The notes under the pieces are model-generated. The model did no database searches. It was not told where the DNA came from and saw only the letters and a list, made by a program, of their open reading frames with translations. From NCBI GenBank assembly GCA_934352055.1, contig CAKRJY010000009.1, positions 52,138 to 116,137 of the forward strand: a DNA stretch of 64,000 nt, written 5' to 3'. Of this stretch, positions 12,001 through 18,521 are shown one piece after another. The DNA is from an uncultured Lachnospiraceae bacterium. GTDB lineage: Bacteria > Bacillota > Clostridia > Lachnospirales > Lachnospiraceae. The translations under genes were made by a program, and so were the position numbers. The number at the start of each line of letters is the position of its first letter. The stretch's first letter is position 1.

Positions 12001-13358
12001 ATAAAGAGTTCGTGAACACACTTTTCCCTTGGATATTCCACATAGGTATCATTAAAGTTTTCTAGCAGTATTGTTCTTTCTTCATAAGGAACAATTTCTA
12101 TGTCCTTGAGCATCGTTACCTTTTCTTCCGAGATCTGCCACAATACATATTCTATACGTTTCAAAATATATGCAATTTCTGCCGCATCCTGAAAGACCGA
12201 GGTCTGATAATCTATGGTTATGGTATGTGTACCATTACCATCCCGGTTATCCACGTGCATAACAAAAGGCACTTCACTATATCCATTGGAATACCATTCT
12301 GTTCTGGCATCTATATCTGTTGTTGCGTTTTGATAACTCATCATCACATCATATAGATTATCTGAAAATTGATATTTTTTCCGCAGAGATTCCACAATTT
12401 CAGCATATGGATATTTCTGATGGCGAAAAATTTCCATATGTCCTTTCGTGATCTGTTTACTGATATCCAAAATACTTACATCATTTTCTATATCAATCGT
12501 GAAGGGCATTGTGGATATAAACATTCCAGCAATTTTCTTTTCCTTCGCATTACAGCGATTTAGGATAGGTACACCTATAGTAATGCGCCGATTTTCCGGG
12601 TTGATCTTTGCCAGATAGATCATCAGGGCTGTTTCAAATAACACAGCAGGGGTTATTTGATACTTCTTTCCATAATTGATGATTGCATGATCTAATTCCA
12701 CAGGTAACTGCCTGATGTATCTGCTTGCCTCAATAGCATGATTTTGCCTGATACCTGTTTTCATAACCGTTTTTTCGGGTTGCTGCATATATTTATTATT
12801 CCAATATAGAGCATCCTTCTGATATTTGTCCGATGTCAGATACGTCTTTTCATTTTCTATATAGTCTCTATAATCCACCTCCTCACACATGTCCTTCTGA
12901 CCTGTTTTTAAGGCATTATATATCTGCTCTACCTGCTTTGCCATAATACTGAAGGTCCATGCATCAGAAATCAAATGACTCAAATTTACAAGGATTCCAC
13001 TGTGATTTTCCACCTCGATTACCATAAATCTATACATTGCTTTCTCGGTAAGACCAATAGGTTCTTTTGCAAATTGCTTAGCATAAGTTTCATATTCTTG
13101 CATGGTAGCAAAAGACAAATCCGGTATTTCTTCTACGATATCAGAAACATATTGCATAGGCTGTGTTTTTTCCACAAAGCGAAGGCGCATACCACTCTGA
13201 CTCTTTACAAACTCATATAGTGCCTGTTTCAATAATGCACAATCTCTTTTTTCCTCATAAAAAATTGCTCCGCATTGATTGCTAATCGCGGTATCTGAAT
13301 AATATTTCTGCAAATTCCATATATTACGCTGTGGTGTTGTCAGTTTAAAATAGTCCAT
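6066..13358 (-). CDS. Two-module nonribosomal peptide synthetase with terminal reductase (C-A-T-C-A-T-R)
   Basis: 2430 residues; AAAGGAG precedes the ATG. Domain order: condensation 1 (about 1-430), adenylation 1 (TSGSTGKPKG near 590), carrier 1 (ACGGDSL near 978), condensation 2 (MHHIVSDG near 1144), adenylation 2 (TSGSTGRPKG near 1594), carrier 2 (AYGGDSL near 1982), and a thioester-reductase domain (TGATGFLG near 2066, later YIRSK as the YxxxK pair). Such enzymes release a dipeptide reductively as an aldehyde, which can stay free or cyclise to a pyrazinone. Gut Clostridia are known to carry this class of enzyme, making protease-inhibiting dipeptide aldehydes. Because a condensation domain comes first, the product may be N-acylated. 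Its motif reads SHLISDA instead of HHxxxDG but keeps the second His and the Asp. No carrier-protein-activating transferase or exporter lies beside it. Two XRE regulators are transcribed divergently. Confidence 0.92.
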   Translation of the reverse strand: MDYFKLTTPQRNIWNLQKYYSDTAISNQCGAIFYEEKRDCALLKQALYEFVKSQSGMRLRFVEKTQPMQYVSDIVEEIPDLSFATMQEYETYAKQFAKEPIGLTEKAMYRFMVIEVENHSGILVNLSHLISDAWTFSIMAKQVEQIYNALKTGQKDMCEEVDYRDYIENEKTYLTSDKYQKDALYWNNKYMQQPEKTVMKTGIRQNHAIEASRYIRQLPVELDHAIINYGKKYQITPAVLFETALMIYLAKINPENRRITIGVPILNRCNAKEKKIAGMFISTMPFTIDIENDVSILDISKQITKGHMEIFRHQKYPYAEIVESLRKKYQFSDNLYDVMMSYQNATTDIDARTEWYSNGYSEVPFVMHVDNRDGNGTHTITIDYQTSVFQDAAEIAYILKRIEYVLWQISEEKVTMLKDIEIVPYEERTILLENFNDTYVEYPREKCVHELFMKQAKKTPEKVALVSGEEYLTYKVLDERSSALAQRLHALGVSKGEVVGAYLDRTSYTVISQLAVLKAGGIFLPIDHRYPKDRIDYMLMDCTVRLVITDKELPDEWDANYLNLSHYQFDDIWNKTVTVEADDPCYIIYTSGSTGKPKGCMLKHKGLSNFCLNNNIVPYAQSLENQIVISVNTISFDFFIAETLLPLVQGWTVVMASEEESNNKELFRKLVEDNNVNIIETTPTRLELYTKDEEEDSYFQQMQLIVSSGEALSEVLLQKIRGISRAKVFNPLGPSECSVWNVGGDFKSDITIGSPIANTQIYILDRDNKPLPIGVAGELCIAGAGVGKGYLNRPELTAEKFVPNSFATPENHHGKIMYHTGDLACWRADGEIAYLGRIDTQVKIRGLRIELGEIENVMSAFSGIQLTAVADKRDENNRQYLVGYYTAQNEIDEKELRSHLSSKLPKYMVPNYFMRLDAMPMTASGKTDRKNLPVPDFTMSEREYVEPESLIEKKLANIWQQYLQLDQIGKTDDFFACGGDSLIAISMITEIEKEFDVQISIKDIMENSVLENLAKCIEGADHIVRIKANKKNTYKLLPQQKAIYAAYSREPKSLVYNMPARIRIPSGIDRNRLKESMIRAIRHHKILLSHIESDGQELVGVYDNNVELVFEQYEEKDASQFVRPFDLAKTPLVRVGMTEHDILFDMHHIVSDGETLHILLRDILGEYEGKMMCDEPITYGDYADFFYKQDMTRHQDYFVEQLKCDFEPVILPATKKPVEGGYSKVYQIPEGASLAVRNYARKYNMTDTMVCWGAYGILLSKYSGNSSVLSSIVLKNRIYADTKDMAGMFVNTLPAHMDVSGAVKEYMQRVKQQVLGLFEHQELPFAWMADAVGMEDKRVINTSFVYQAEGDKRFALGEEIVVPEPIPTNTSKFDLMMELTPVKDGLKARMEFNGAKYDENLIDRLIIAYTRILEQLDKEDVSEIEVMSPEEYHQVIEGFNDTYVEYPREKCVHELFTEQSKKTPEKVALVFEDKKFTYKQLDEMSDALAQKMIDVGIKIGNIVGAYLDRTELTVISQLAVLKVGGIFLPIDHRYPKDRIDYMLNDCNVSLILTDRELTDGWHVKYLNLREYDFRDTLHTNVRYLSEDSCYIIYTSGSTGRPKGCVLKHKGIANFCLNNNIVSDAQSLENQIVVSVNTISFDFFIAETLLPLVHGWTVVLASEEASNNKELFRKLVVDNKVNIIETTPTRLELYIKDEAGTDSYFQQIQLVVSSGEALTDVLFQKIRGISSAKVFNPLGPSECSVWNVGGDFKSDITIGSPIANTQIYILDRDNKPLPIGVAGELCIAGAGVGKGYLNRPELTAEKFVPNSFATPENHHGKIMYHTGDLACWRADGEIAYLGRIDTQVKIRGLRIELGEIENVMSAFSGIQLTAVADKRDENNRQYLVGYYTAQNEIDEKELRSHLSSKLPKYMVPNYFMHLDAMPMTASGKTDRKNLPVPDFTFLANEYVAPETEMERDLCQLLGEILHIEKVGVEDDFFAYGGDSLAAIEYVAKAHGKGIEMSLQNVFDYPTVRTLCNFLKGEKKEKVRYKESDFDKYKDFFHKNVVEEDAIFEKQSLGNVLLTGATGFLGAHVLNELMQKENGKIYCLIRGDQADDRRGRLKEILQYYFGDRYVSEINKRIIPIIGDIEKEGLSDEMPSDVQTVIHTAASVKHYGSYSYFHRVNTEGTSHVIEYAKKMRAKLIHISTLSVSGNSMADDFTVYRSDEEKFFCETSFYIGQPLDNVYIRSKFEAERKVYDAMLDGLNAKVIRVGNLTNRASDYKFQPNYTSNAFLTRVKAILEFSLFPNYLIPLYAEFSPIDKTAEGIVKIAQYADKQCVFHLNSDKVIHFNRFLEVVHELGIPMKVVSGAEFNCALQETMKQSNTEYIFEAFQNDMDEQGRLVYDSNIRIENKFTLWFLRKVGFEWNETDIKYISGYIDYFRKIGYLEI
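7601..8147. repeat. 547-bp direct repeat, copy 1 (3' part of adenylation domain 2)
   Basis: This stretch is base-for-base identical by eye to 10616-11162, at a constant offset of 3015 bases. It covers the C-terminal part of the adenylation domain, from just after the FNPLGPSE region to just before the carrier domain. The flanks on both sides diverge at synonymous positions, so the identity is confined to a patch. This points to recent gene conversion or module exchange. Confidence 0.9.
10616..11162. repeat. 547-bp direct repeat, copy 2 (3' part of adenylation domain 1)
   Basis: Partner of 7601-8147, in the same orientation inside the same gene. Recombination between the copies would delete or duplicate exactly one module (3015 bases, a multiple of three), leaving an in-frame shorter or longer synthetase. 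Confidence 0.9.
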
Positions 13359-13397
13359 TTTCTTCTCCTTTATCCTGCCTGATCCTCAAAAATTATT

Positions 13398-13417
13398 TTG
13401 CAATGAATACATTGCAA
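13398..13417. promoter_or_regulatory. Palindromic operator candidate 1 (NRPS promoter)
   Basis: A perfect inverted repeat, TTGCAATG-N4-CATTGCAA, starts at the downstream edge of the NRPS -10 box. A protein bound here would block transcription initiation. The half-site TTGCAAT/ATGCAA recurs in the second palindrome upstream, and two XRE genes lie next to it. Confidence 0.55.
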
Positions 13418-13445
13418 TTATATGATGAAAAAATTCTAAAATCAA
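13417..13445 (-). promoter_or_regulatory. Sigma-A-type promoter of the NRPS gene
   Basis: On the minus strand TTGATT and TATAAT are separated by 17 bases, about 60 bases upstream of the NRPS start. It is bracketed by two palindromes with a shared TGCAA half-site. Confidence 0.65.
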
Positions 13446-13448
13446 TGC

Positions 13449-13472
13449 AAATGCAACTCATATATTGCATTT
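13449..13472. promoter_or_regulatory. Palindromic operator candidate 2 (between NRPS and XRE genes)
   Basis: Inverted repeat AAATGCAA-N8-TTGCATTT, with an extra ATGCAA directly beside it. It sits just upstream of the NRPS -35 box and just before the first XRE gene, so it could serve both divergent units. Confidence 0.5.
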
Positions 13473-13493
13473 ATTGGATTGGAGTTTTATTAC

Positions 13494-13730
13494 ATGGCGC
13501 AAAAAATCAAACAAGATATTTCTATCGGAAATAACATTCGCGCATTGCGAAAACAATCTCATTTGACCCAAGAACAGATCGTTGCCCGCTTGCAACTGGA
13601 AGGATTGGAAATTTCCAGGAGCAGTTATTCCCAGATTGAATGTGGTACTTATAACATTCGTGTATCCGAACTGATCGCTCTTGCCAAGATTTTTAACGTT
13701 GATTACAACGCCTTTTTTGAGAATTTATAA
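13494..13730 (+). CDS. XRE-family DNA-binding regulator, first of a pair
   Basis: 78 residues, essentially one Cro/C1-type helix-turn-helix. The first helices carry IRALRKQSHLTQEQIVARL and the recognition helix region is SRSSYSQIECG. The ATG at 13494 is chosen because GGAG sits about ten bases upstream; an earlier TTG would lie within the ribosome binding site. It has no sensor domain, so it would act by concentration, by a partner protein or by binding a small ligand directly. Its position directly opposite the NRPS, with palindromes in between, makes it the best candidate for a local repressor or activator of that gene. The role is inferred from position only. Confidence 0.85.
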   Translation: MAQKIKQDISIGNNIRALRKQSHLTQEQIVARLQLEGLEISRSSYSQIECGTYNIRVSELIALAKIFNVDYNAFFENL

Positions 13731-13755
13731 ATTTTCCAGATATGGAGTATCTACT

Positions 13756-13965
13756 ATGACAAAGCCATACTACACAAAGACAATCAAAGAATTACGTGAA
13801 AACCGGGGAATGACCCAACAAGAAGTTGCAGACTATCTTGGCACATCGCAGACCATGTATGCAAGATATGAACGCGGTGCAAATGAAATGCCGATCCGCC
13901 ATCTCATTGCGTTATGCCATCTATACAAAGTTTCCGCCGATAGTATTCTGGGCATTAACCTATAA
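13756..13965 (+). CDS. XRE-family DNA-binding regulator, second of a pair
   Basis: 69 residues forming a single Cro/C1-type helix-turn-helix (IKELRENRGMTQQEVADYLG, then SQTMYARYERG). The ATG at 13756 has GGAG eight bases upstream and lies 25 bases after the stop of the first XRE gene, so the two form one transcript. The two proteins belong to different subtypes: the first ends in NVDYNAFF, the second in KVSADSILGI. They are therefore not a simple recent duplication. Possibly the pair form a small circuit that controls the NRPS. Confidence 0.85.
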   Translation: MTKPYYTKTIKELRENRGMTQQEVADYLGTSQTMYARYERGANEMPIRHLIALCHLYKVSADSILGINL

Positions 13966-14040
13966 AAATGCCAATCATTTCTCACCTGTCCCTTTAACTG
14001 TTCCACATAATAATCCACTCTCATCACCGCCTTTTCAGTT

Positions 14041-14070
14041 CGTTCTTTAACTTCAACATTTTAAAGAACG
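14041..14070. terminator. Inverted repeat downstream of the XRE pair (possible weak terminator)
   Basis: CGTTCTTTAA and TTAAAGAACG are perfect arms around a 10-base loop, followed on the plus strand by TTTGTAAAT. The T-run is short, so it may be a weak terminator or a protein-binding palindrome. The rest of the 13966-14234 gap holds only the terminator at 14111-14154. Confidence 0.4.
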
Positions 14071-14110
14071 TTTGTAAATATGATTCATCCATATTCTAGT
14101 GGTAAGTAAT

Positions 14111-14154
14111 AAAAAAGACATCTGCATCTGGTATTTCTACCAAACACAGATGTC
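14111..14154 (-). terminator. Rho-independent terminator after the GNAT gene
   Basis: On the minus strand GACATCTG...TTTGGTA pairs with TACCAGAT...AGATGTC around a GAAA loop and is followed by six T residues. It ends the GGDEF-GNAT transcript. Confidence 0.75.
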
Positions 14155-14234
14155 ATATCATCCACACCTTCAACGTCCATAACACGCGCGTTCTCCCCAT
14201 ACTTTTCGCTGGAAACCGGTGCATTGTACTCCGG

Positions 14235-14807
14235 TTATCTGACCGCCTTATAAGGCTTGATGGCTTCCATTTTGGATCCATGATCGCCCAAAAATTTTTC
14301 CAGCGTTGTCATATGATACCAACGGTTAAACTTATAACCGCTAAAACGAAGCGTACCAGCAGCGGTATACCCCATTTTTTCATGGAAACGAATACTATCC
14401 CGCGTCAGATACTCATCTTCCTGCTCCGGTTCTGCCACAAGGGCATAACAATTTACAACGCCTTGCTTTTTTAATGCAGTTTCGAGTGCTTCGTACAAAA
14501 GGTTTCCCAAGCCTGCTCTTTTTTTATCCTGGCGGACATAAATCGTGGTCTCCACATCCCAGCCAAACGCAGCTCTTTCGTGATACCGATGCGCATATGC
14601 ATATCCTAAAATTTCACCCTGGCATTCTGCCACAAAATAAGGATACCACTCCTGAATCTGACAGATGCGCTCCGTAAATTCTGCTACCGAAGGCGCCTGC
14701 GTTTCAAATGTGATTGCTGTATGTTCCACATAATATGCATAGATTTCACAGAGAGTCTCTGCATCTGCAACGGTTGCTTCCCGTATTATGATTTCCTGTT
14801 GTTTCAT
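14235..14807 (-). CDS. GNAT N-acetyltransferase, phosphinothricin acetyltransferase-like
   Basis: 190 residues with the layout of the Pat/MnaT branch of GNAT enzymes: IREATVADAETLCEIYAYYV at the N-terminus, the acetyl-CoA-binding region IYVRQDKKRAGLGNLLYEAL in the middle, and IRFHEKMGY near the C-terminus. Family members acetylate the amino group of phosphinothricin, methionine sulfoximine or related amino acids; the substrate here cannot be read from sequence. Its ATG overlaps the stop codon of the upstream GGDEF gene by one base (TAATG), so translation is coupled. The pairing with a signalling-type protein is curious, but no shared function is evident. Confidence 0.85.
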   Translation of the reverse strand: MKQQEIIIREATVADAETLCEIYAYYVEHTAITFETQAPSVAEFTERICQIQEWYPYFVAECQGEILGYAYAHRYHERAAFGWDVETTIYVRQDKKRAGLGNLLYEALETALKKQGVVNCYALVAEPEQEDEYLTRDSIRFHEKMGYTAAGTLRFSGYKFNRWYHMTTLEKFLGDHGSKMEAIKPYKAVR

Positions 14808-15835
14808 TATCGTACCACCTGATTTCCACCATTATATTTTGCAAGGTGTAATTTTTGTTCTGCAGATTCGATAAACTGTTCTAATTCCATGCCGTCTTCA
14901 TACGTTGCCACACCACCGGATATCTGTAGTGAAGCATCTACTATCAGTTCTTTGACATGAATTTTTTGCATGGCATCCATAAGTCTCAATTCCTGATTTT
15001 GCTCATTCTGCAGATTTCTTCCCGCCAGCACAAATACATTACTATCCCATCTGGCGCACCGGCAATTTGGCATTTCCTTTTGCAGGCAGTTTGCCATTTC
15101 AATCAATGCCTGATCGGAAGCCACATGACCATAGGTTTCCCGGATTTCCTCATAATTATCCAATGTAAGTAACAAAATCCAACGCCCTGCTGCATGCTTC
15201 TCTCTGATTTCTGTCCGAAGATGATCCTGCATACCATACCGATCCATAAGCCCTGTCAATGCATCTGTCTGCGCGAGTTCCCGCAGATTCTTTTCCATGG
15301 TATACGCATATCTGGTCATAACATAAGCTAATAATATCGCACTTGCAAATGTCATAATAAGTACAGATAATCTGGTGTAAAAATTAACCCATTCCGGCAA
15401 CTGATAAATCGGCATATGATATCTCGCAAAAAGTTCAATGCAGATATAACTTATCATATAAATGATGCTATATACTGTACCATGCGCTCCTCGTGCGCGC
15501 AATTTCAGTGAAAAATAATCTGTATAAAAAAATACAATTGGCATACCTAACAACGTAAATTGCAGCCCGCACTCGATGCCTATATAATACGTCGAAATCA
15601 ACATGTGCACCAGAACTTCCGTTCCAACAATACCGATAAACCAGTCAATTTTTTCTCTCCGAATAATCCAAAAGCAACAGGTATAAACCAGCACACTTAT
15701 AACGTTTAAATCACGCATCTGCCATACACCAAGTGCACCAAAGTAAAAAAAAAACCACGCATGCACTATCAAGAGAACTATACTAAGGATTCTTGCAGAT
15801 TGCACCGCTACTTTTATGTTAAAAAAACGATCCAT
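14807..15835 (-). CDS. Membrane protein with degenerate GGDEF domain
   Basis: 342 residues. About six to seven hydrophobic segments occupy residues 10-180 and would form an integral membrane sensor. A linker helix leads into a GGDEF domain that begins with the usual LAQTDALTGLMDRYGM. The signature loop is ruined: where RxGGDEF is expected (262-268), the sequence reads RWDSNVF. Neither the glycines nor the acidic metal ligand are kept, so cyclic-di-GMP synthesis is unlikely. Such proteins usually act as c-di-GMP or GTP receptors or as protein-interaction modules. It is translationally coupled to the GNAT gene downstream and lies 15 bases after pyrD, possibly on an extension of the pyr transcript. 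Confidence 0.8.
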   Translation of the reverse strand: MDRFFNIKVAVQSARILSIVLLIVHAWFFFYFGALGVWQMRDLNVISVLVYTCCFWIIRREKIDWFIGIVGTEVLVHMLISTYYIGIECGLQFTLLGMPIVFFYTDYFSLKLRARGAHGTVYSIIYMISYICIELFARYHMPIYQLPEWVNFYTRLSVLIMTFASAILLAYVMTRYAYTMEKNLRELAQTDALTGLMDRYGMQDHLRTEIREKHAAGRWILLLTLDNYEEIRETYGHVASDQALIEMANCLQKEMPNCRCARWDSNVFVLAGRNLQNEQNQELRLMDAMQKIHVKELIVDASLQISGGVATYEDGMELEQFIESAEQKLHLAKYNGGNQVVR

Positions 15836-15850
15836 AAATACTCTGGCTCC

Positions 15851-16756
15851 CTAATGCACTGCTCCAATCAAATCGGTGATTTCTGCAACGTGCATACGCT
15901 CCATATACTTTTCAATGCCTTTTGCAATGTCCATTGTTGCTGTCGGATGGTAGAAGTTTGCCGTACCAACAGAAACAGCGCTTGCTCCTGCCAAAATCAT
16001 CTCAATTGCATCTTCTGCGGTCTCAATACCACCCATACCAATCAATGGTACTTTTACTGCCTGTGCCACCTGATACACCATGCGCACAGCAATCGGATGT
16101 ACTGCCGGACCAGACATACCGCCAGTCTTATTTGCAAGAGCAAATGTCTGGCGATTGATATCAATTTTCATTCCTGTCAACGTATTAATCAAAGATAACA
16201 CGTCCGCGCCACCTTGTTCTGCCGCGCGCGCCATCTCCGTAATATCCGTCACATTTGGACTGAGTTTCATGATTACCGGCTGTTTTGCAACCTTTTTTAT
16301 CTCGCGTGTAATAGTCTCTACTGCTTTTGGATCCTGACCAAAAGCAATTCCGCCTTCTTTTACATTCGGGCAGGAAATATTGATTTCAAGCATATCAACA
16401 CGCTTTTCGTCTGAAAGACGTTCCACAACATCAAGGTAATCTGCTGTTGTTTTTCCACAGACATTGACAATTACCTTTGTATCGTATTGTTCCAGAAATG
16501 GCAGATCGCGCTCGCAAAATACATCAATTCCCGGATTCTGCAGACCAATGGCATTTAACATACCACTTCTTACTTCTGCTACACGTGGCGTAGGATTTCC
16601 CGGCCATGGCACATTTGCCACACCTTTCGTTACAACTGCGCCCAAACGGTTCAAATCTACGAATTCGCTATATTCTTCCCCGGAACCGAATGTACCAGAG
16701 GCTACCATCACTGGATTTTTTAATGTAACGCCTGCTAATGTTACCTGTGTATTCAT
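15851..16756 (-). CDS. pyrD: Dihydroorotate dehydrogenase B, catalytic subunit
   Basis: 301 residues, full length for the NAD-dependent class 1B enzyme that oxidises dihydroorotate to orotate in pyrimidine synthesis. Recognisable segments are NPVMVASGTFGSGEEY, the active-site region NISCPNVKEGG with its Cys, NVTDITEMARAAEQGGAD, and the FMN phosphate site GMGGIETAEDA. It works as a heterotetramer with PyrK, whose gene lies immediately upstream and overlaps by one base (TAATG). AGGAGGTGG lies inside the end of pyrK as its ribosome binding site. It is the last pyr gene in the cluster. Confidence 0.95.
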   Translation of the reverse strand: MNTQVTLAGVTLKNPVMVASGTFGSGEEYSEFVDLNRLGAVVTKGVANVPWPGNPTPRVAEVRSGMLNAIGLQNPGIDVFCERDLPFLEQYDTKVIVNVCGKTTADYLDVVERLSDEKRVDMLEINISCPNVKEGGIAFGQDPKAVETITREIKKVAKQPVIMKLSPNVTDITEMARAAEQGGADVLSLINTLTGMKIDINRQTFALANKTGGMSGPAVHPIAVRMVYQVAQAVKVPLIGMGGIETAEDAIEMILAGASAVSVGTANFYHPTATMDIAKGIEKYMERMHVAEITDLIGAVH

Positions 16757-17520
16757 TAGAGTTCCACCTCCTCTGCCAAAAAGACCGGACCGTCCTTACA
16801 TACTCTTGTGTTGTGCACATGGGAATGCGCATCTTCCTTTTTTGTCTGGCATACACATCCAAGACATGCCCCAATACCGCATGCCATGCGTTCTTCCATA
16901 GAAACATAGCATTTGATGTCATGTTCCATTGCATAGCGCTTCACTGCTGCAAGCATCGGTTTCGGTCCACAAGCATAAATCACATCACCAGTAATCTGCT
17001 TCTGCTCTAAAACATCCACTACCGTTCCATGCACACCAACAGCCCCATTATCTGTGGCGATTTCCACCTGACCATAATCTTCAAACTGTTCCTTTAAAAA
17101 TAGTTGCTCATCACGATAGCCTAAAACAATCGTTGCCTTTGCAGATAAAGATTTTGCCAATTCTAACATTGGAGGCACGCCAATACCACCTCCAATGACA
17201 ATTGGGTGTTCTCCCTCTAACGGAAAGCCATTTCCCAAAGGTCCTAAAACCTTCACCTCATCATCTGTCTGTAAAGCAGAAAATTCCTTTGTTCCCTCTC
17301 CTGCCAAACGATATACCAGACGAATTGCACTACGTTCTTTATCAATCTCACAAATACTGATTGGTCTTGGAAGCAGACGACTATGTTCTTCACAATAAAG
17401 TGATACAAATTGTCCCGGAACTGCTTCCTTTGCGATGCTCGTTGACAGCCACATGCTGTAAACGCCTTCTGCCAAAATTCTTTGTTCTAATACAATTGCC
17501 ATTTCCTGCACTTTTGCCAT
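16756..17520 (-). CDS. pyrK: Dihydroorotate dehydrogenase B, electron-transfer subunit
   Basis: 254 residues. It carries FAD and a [2Fe-2S] cluster and passes electrons from PyrD to NAD+. The FAD-binding phrase RLLPRPISIC, the NAD-site stretch PIVIGGGIGVPPMLELAK, and a C-terminal Cys cluster (CGIGACLGCVC, plus a later Cys) that binds the iron-sulfur centre are visible. AAGGGGA precedes the ATG. The gene sits 15 bases after pyrF and overlaps pyrD by one base. Confidence 0.95.
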   Translation of the reverse strand: MAKVQEMAIVLEQRILAEGVYSMWLSTSIAKEAVPGQFVSLYCEEHSRLLPRPISICEIDKERSAIRLVYRLAGEGTKEFSALQTDDEVKVLGPLGNGFPLEGEHPIVIGGGIGVPPMLELAKSLSAKATIVLGYRDEQLFLKEQFEDYGQVEIATDNGAVGVHGTVVDVLEQKQITGDVIYACGPKPMLAAVKRYAMEHDIKCYVSMEERMACGIGACLGCVCQTKKEDAHSHVHNTRVCKDGPVFLAEEVEL

Positions 17521-17535
17521 CGTTTCATCCCCTTG

Positions 17536-18477
17536 TTAGTTTAATGCTGTTTTAATATCTTCAATCATTGCTTCAACTGCCATACGGCTTGCATCCGCAA
17601 AGTTTTCTTCTGTGATACCCTTTGCCTGATATTGTTCCTGCTTATATGCTGCAATAATGCCGCGTGAAGAATTCACGATTGCACCTAAACCATCCTTGTC
17701 AAAGAAGTGTACCAAATCAGCGCCCTTACCACCTTGTGCGCCATAACCCGGTACTAAAATGTATGATTTTGGCATCAATTCACGTAAAACTTTACCCATT
17801 TTTGGATATGTTGCACCTACAACGGCACCTACATAGCTGTAGTCATCACCCATGCAATCACTACCCCATTTATCCACCATCTGACCTACGAATTCATACA
17901 GTGGTCTTTGCTTTCCATTGTCATCTGTAATGACGCGATCCTGGAATTCTCCACTTGATGGATTTGATGTCTTAACAAGTACAAAAATACCCTTCTTTTC
18001 TTCCTTACAAACCTTAACAAACGGGTCAATTCCGTCACTGCCAAGGTATGGGTTTACGGTCGCAAAGTCCTCATCAAATGGTGTGAGCATTTTGCTTCCC
18101 ACAGCTACCTTTCCAAGATGTGCGGTAGCGTATGCTGCGGATGTTGAACCAATATCTCCACGCTTCACATCGCCAATAACCACAAGGTCTTTTTCATGAC
18201 AGTAATCTACGGTCTTTTTGAATGCTTCCAATCCCGGCAAGCCAAACTGTTCATACATAGCAATCTGTGGCTTTACTGCTGGAATCAGATCATAAGTAGC
18301 ATCTACGATTGCCTTGTTATATGCAAAAATAGCATCTGCAACAGCTTCCAGGCTTTCTCCTTTTTCTGCAACAGCAGCACTAAGAAGCTGGCTTGGCAAA
18401 TAAGAAAGCATCGGGTCTAATCCTACAACAATCGGTGCTCCTGTTTTTTTGATTTTTTCATTTAACTTGTTAATCAT
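17536..18477 (-). CDS. pyrF: Orotidine 5'-phosphate decarboxylase
   Basis: 313 residues, the longer type 2 form of OMP decarboxylase, which makes UMP. The active-site stretch VIGDVKRGDIGSTSAAYA contains the conserved Asp-Lys-Asp arrangement. VGLDPMLSYLP at the N-terminus and VPGYGAQGG near the phosphate site also fit. GAGGG lies seven bases before the ATG. The gene is 44 bases downstream of pyrC and 15 upstream of pyrK, in one operon. Genes for aspartate carbamoyltransferase and orotate phosphoribosyltransferase are not in the window. Confidence 0.95.
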   Translation of the reverse strand: MINKLNEKIKKTGAPIVVGLDPMLSYLPSQLLSAAVAEKGESLEAVADAIFAYNKAIVDATYDLIPAVKPQIAMYEQFGLPGLEAFKKTVDYCHEKDLVVIGDVKRGDIGSTSAAYATAHLGKVAVGSKMLTPFDEDFATVNPYLGSDGIDPFVKVCKEEKKGIFVLVKTSNPSSGEFQDRVITDDNGKQRPLYEFVGQMVDKWGSDCMGDDYSYVGAVVGATYPKMGKVLRELMPKSYILVPGYGAQGGKGADLVHFFDKDGLGAIVNSSRGIIAAYKQEQYQAKGITEENFADASRMAVEAMIEDIKTALN

Positions 18478-18521
18478 ATCGTTACCCTCACTCGTTTTTT
18501 TCTTTTTTTATCATAAACTAC

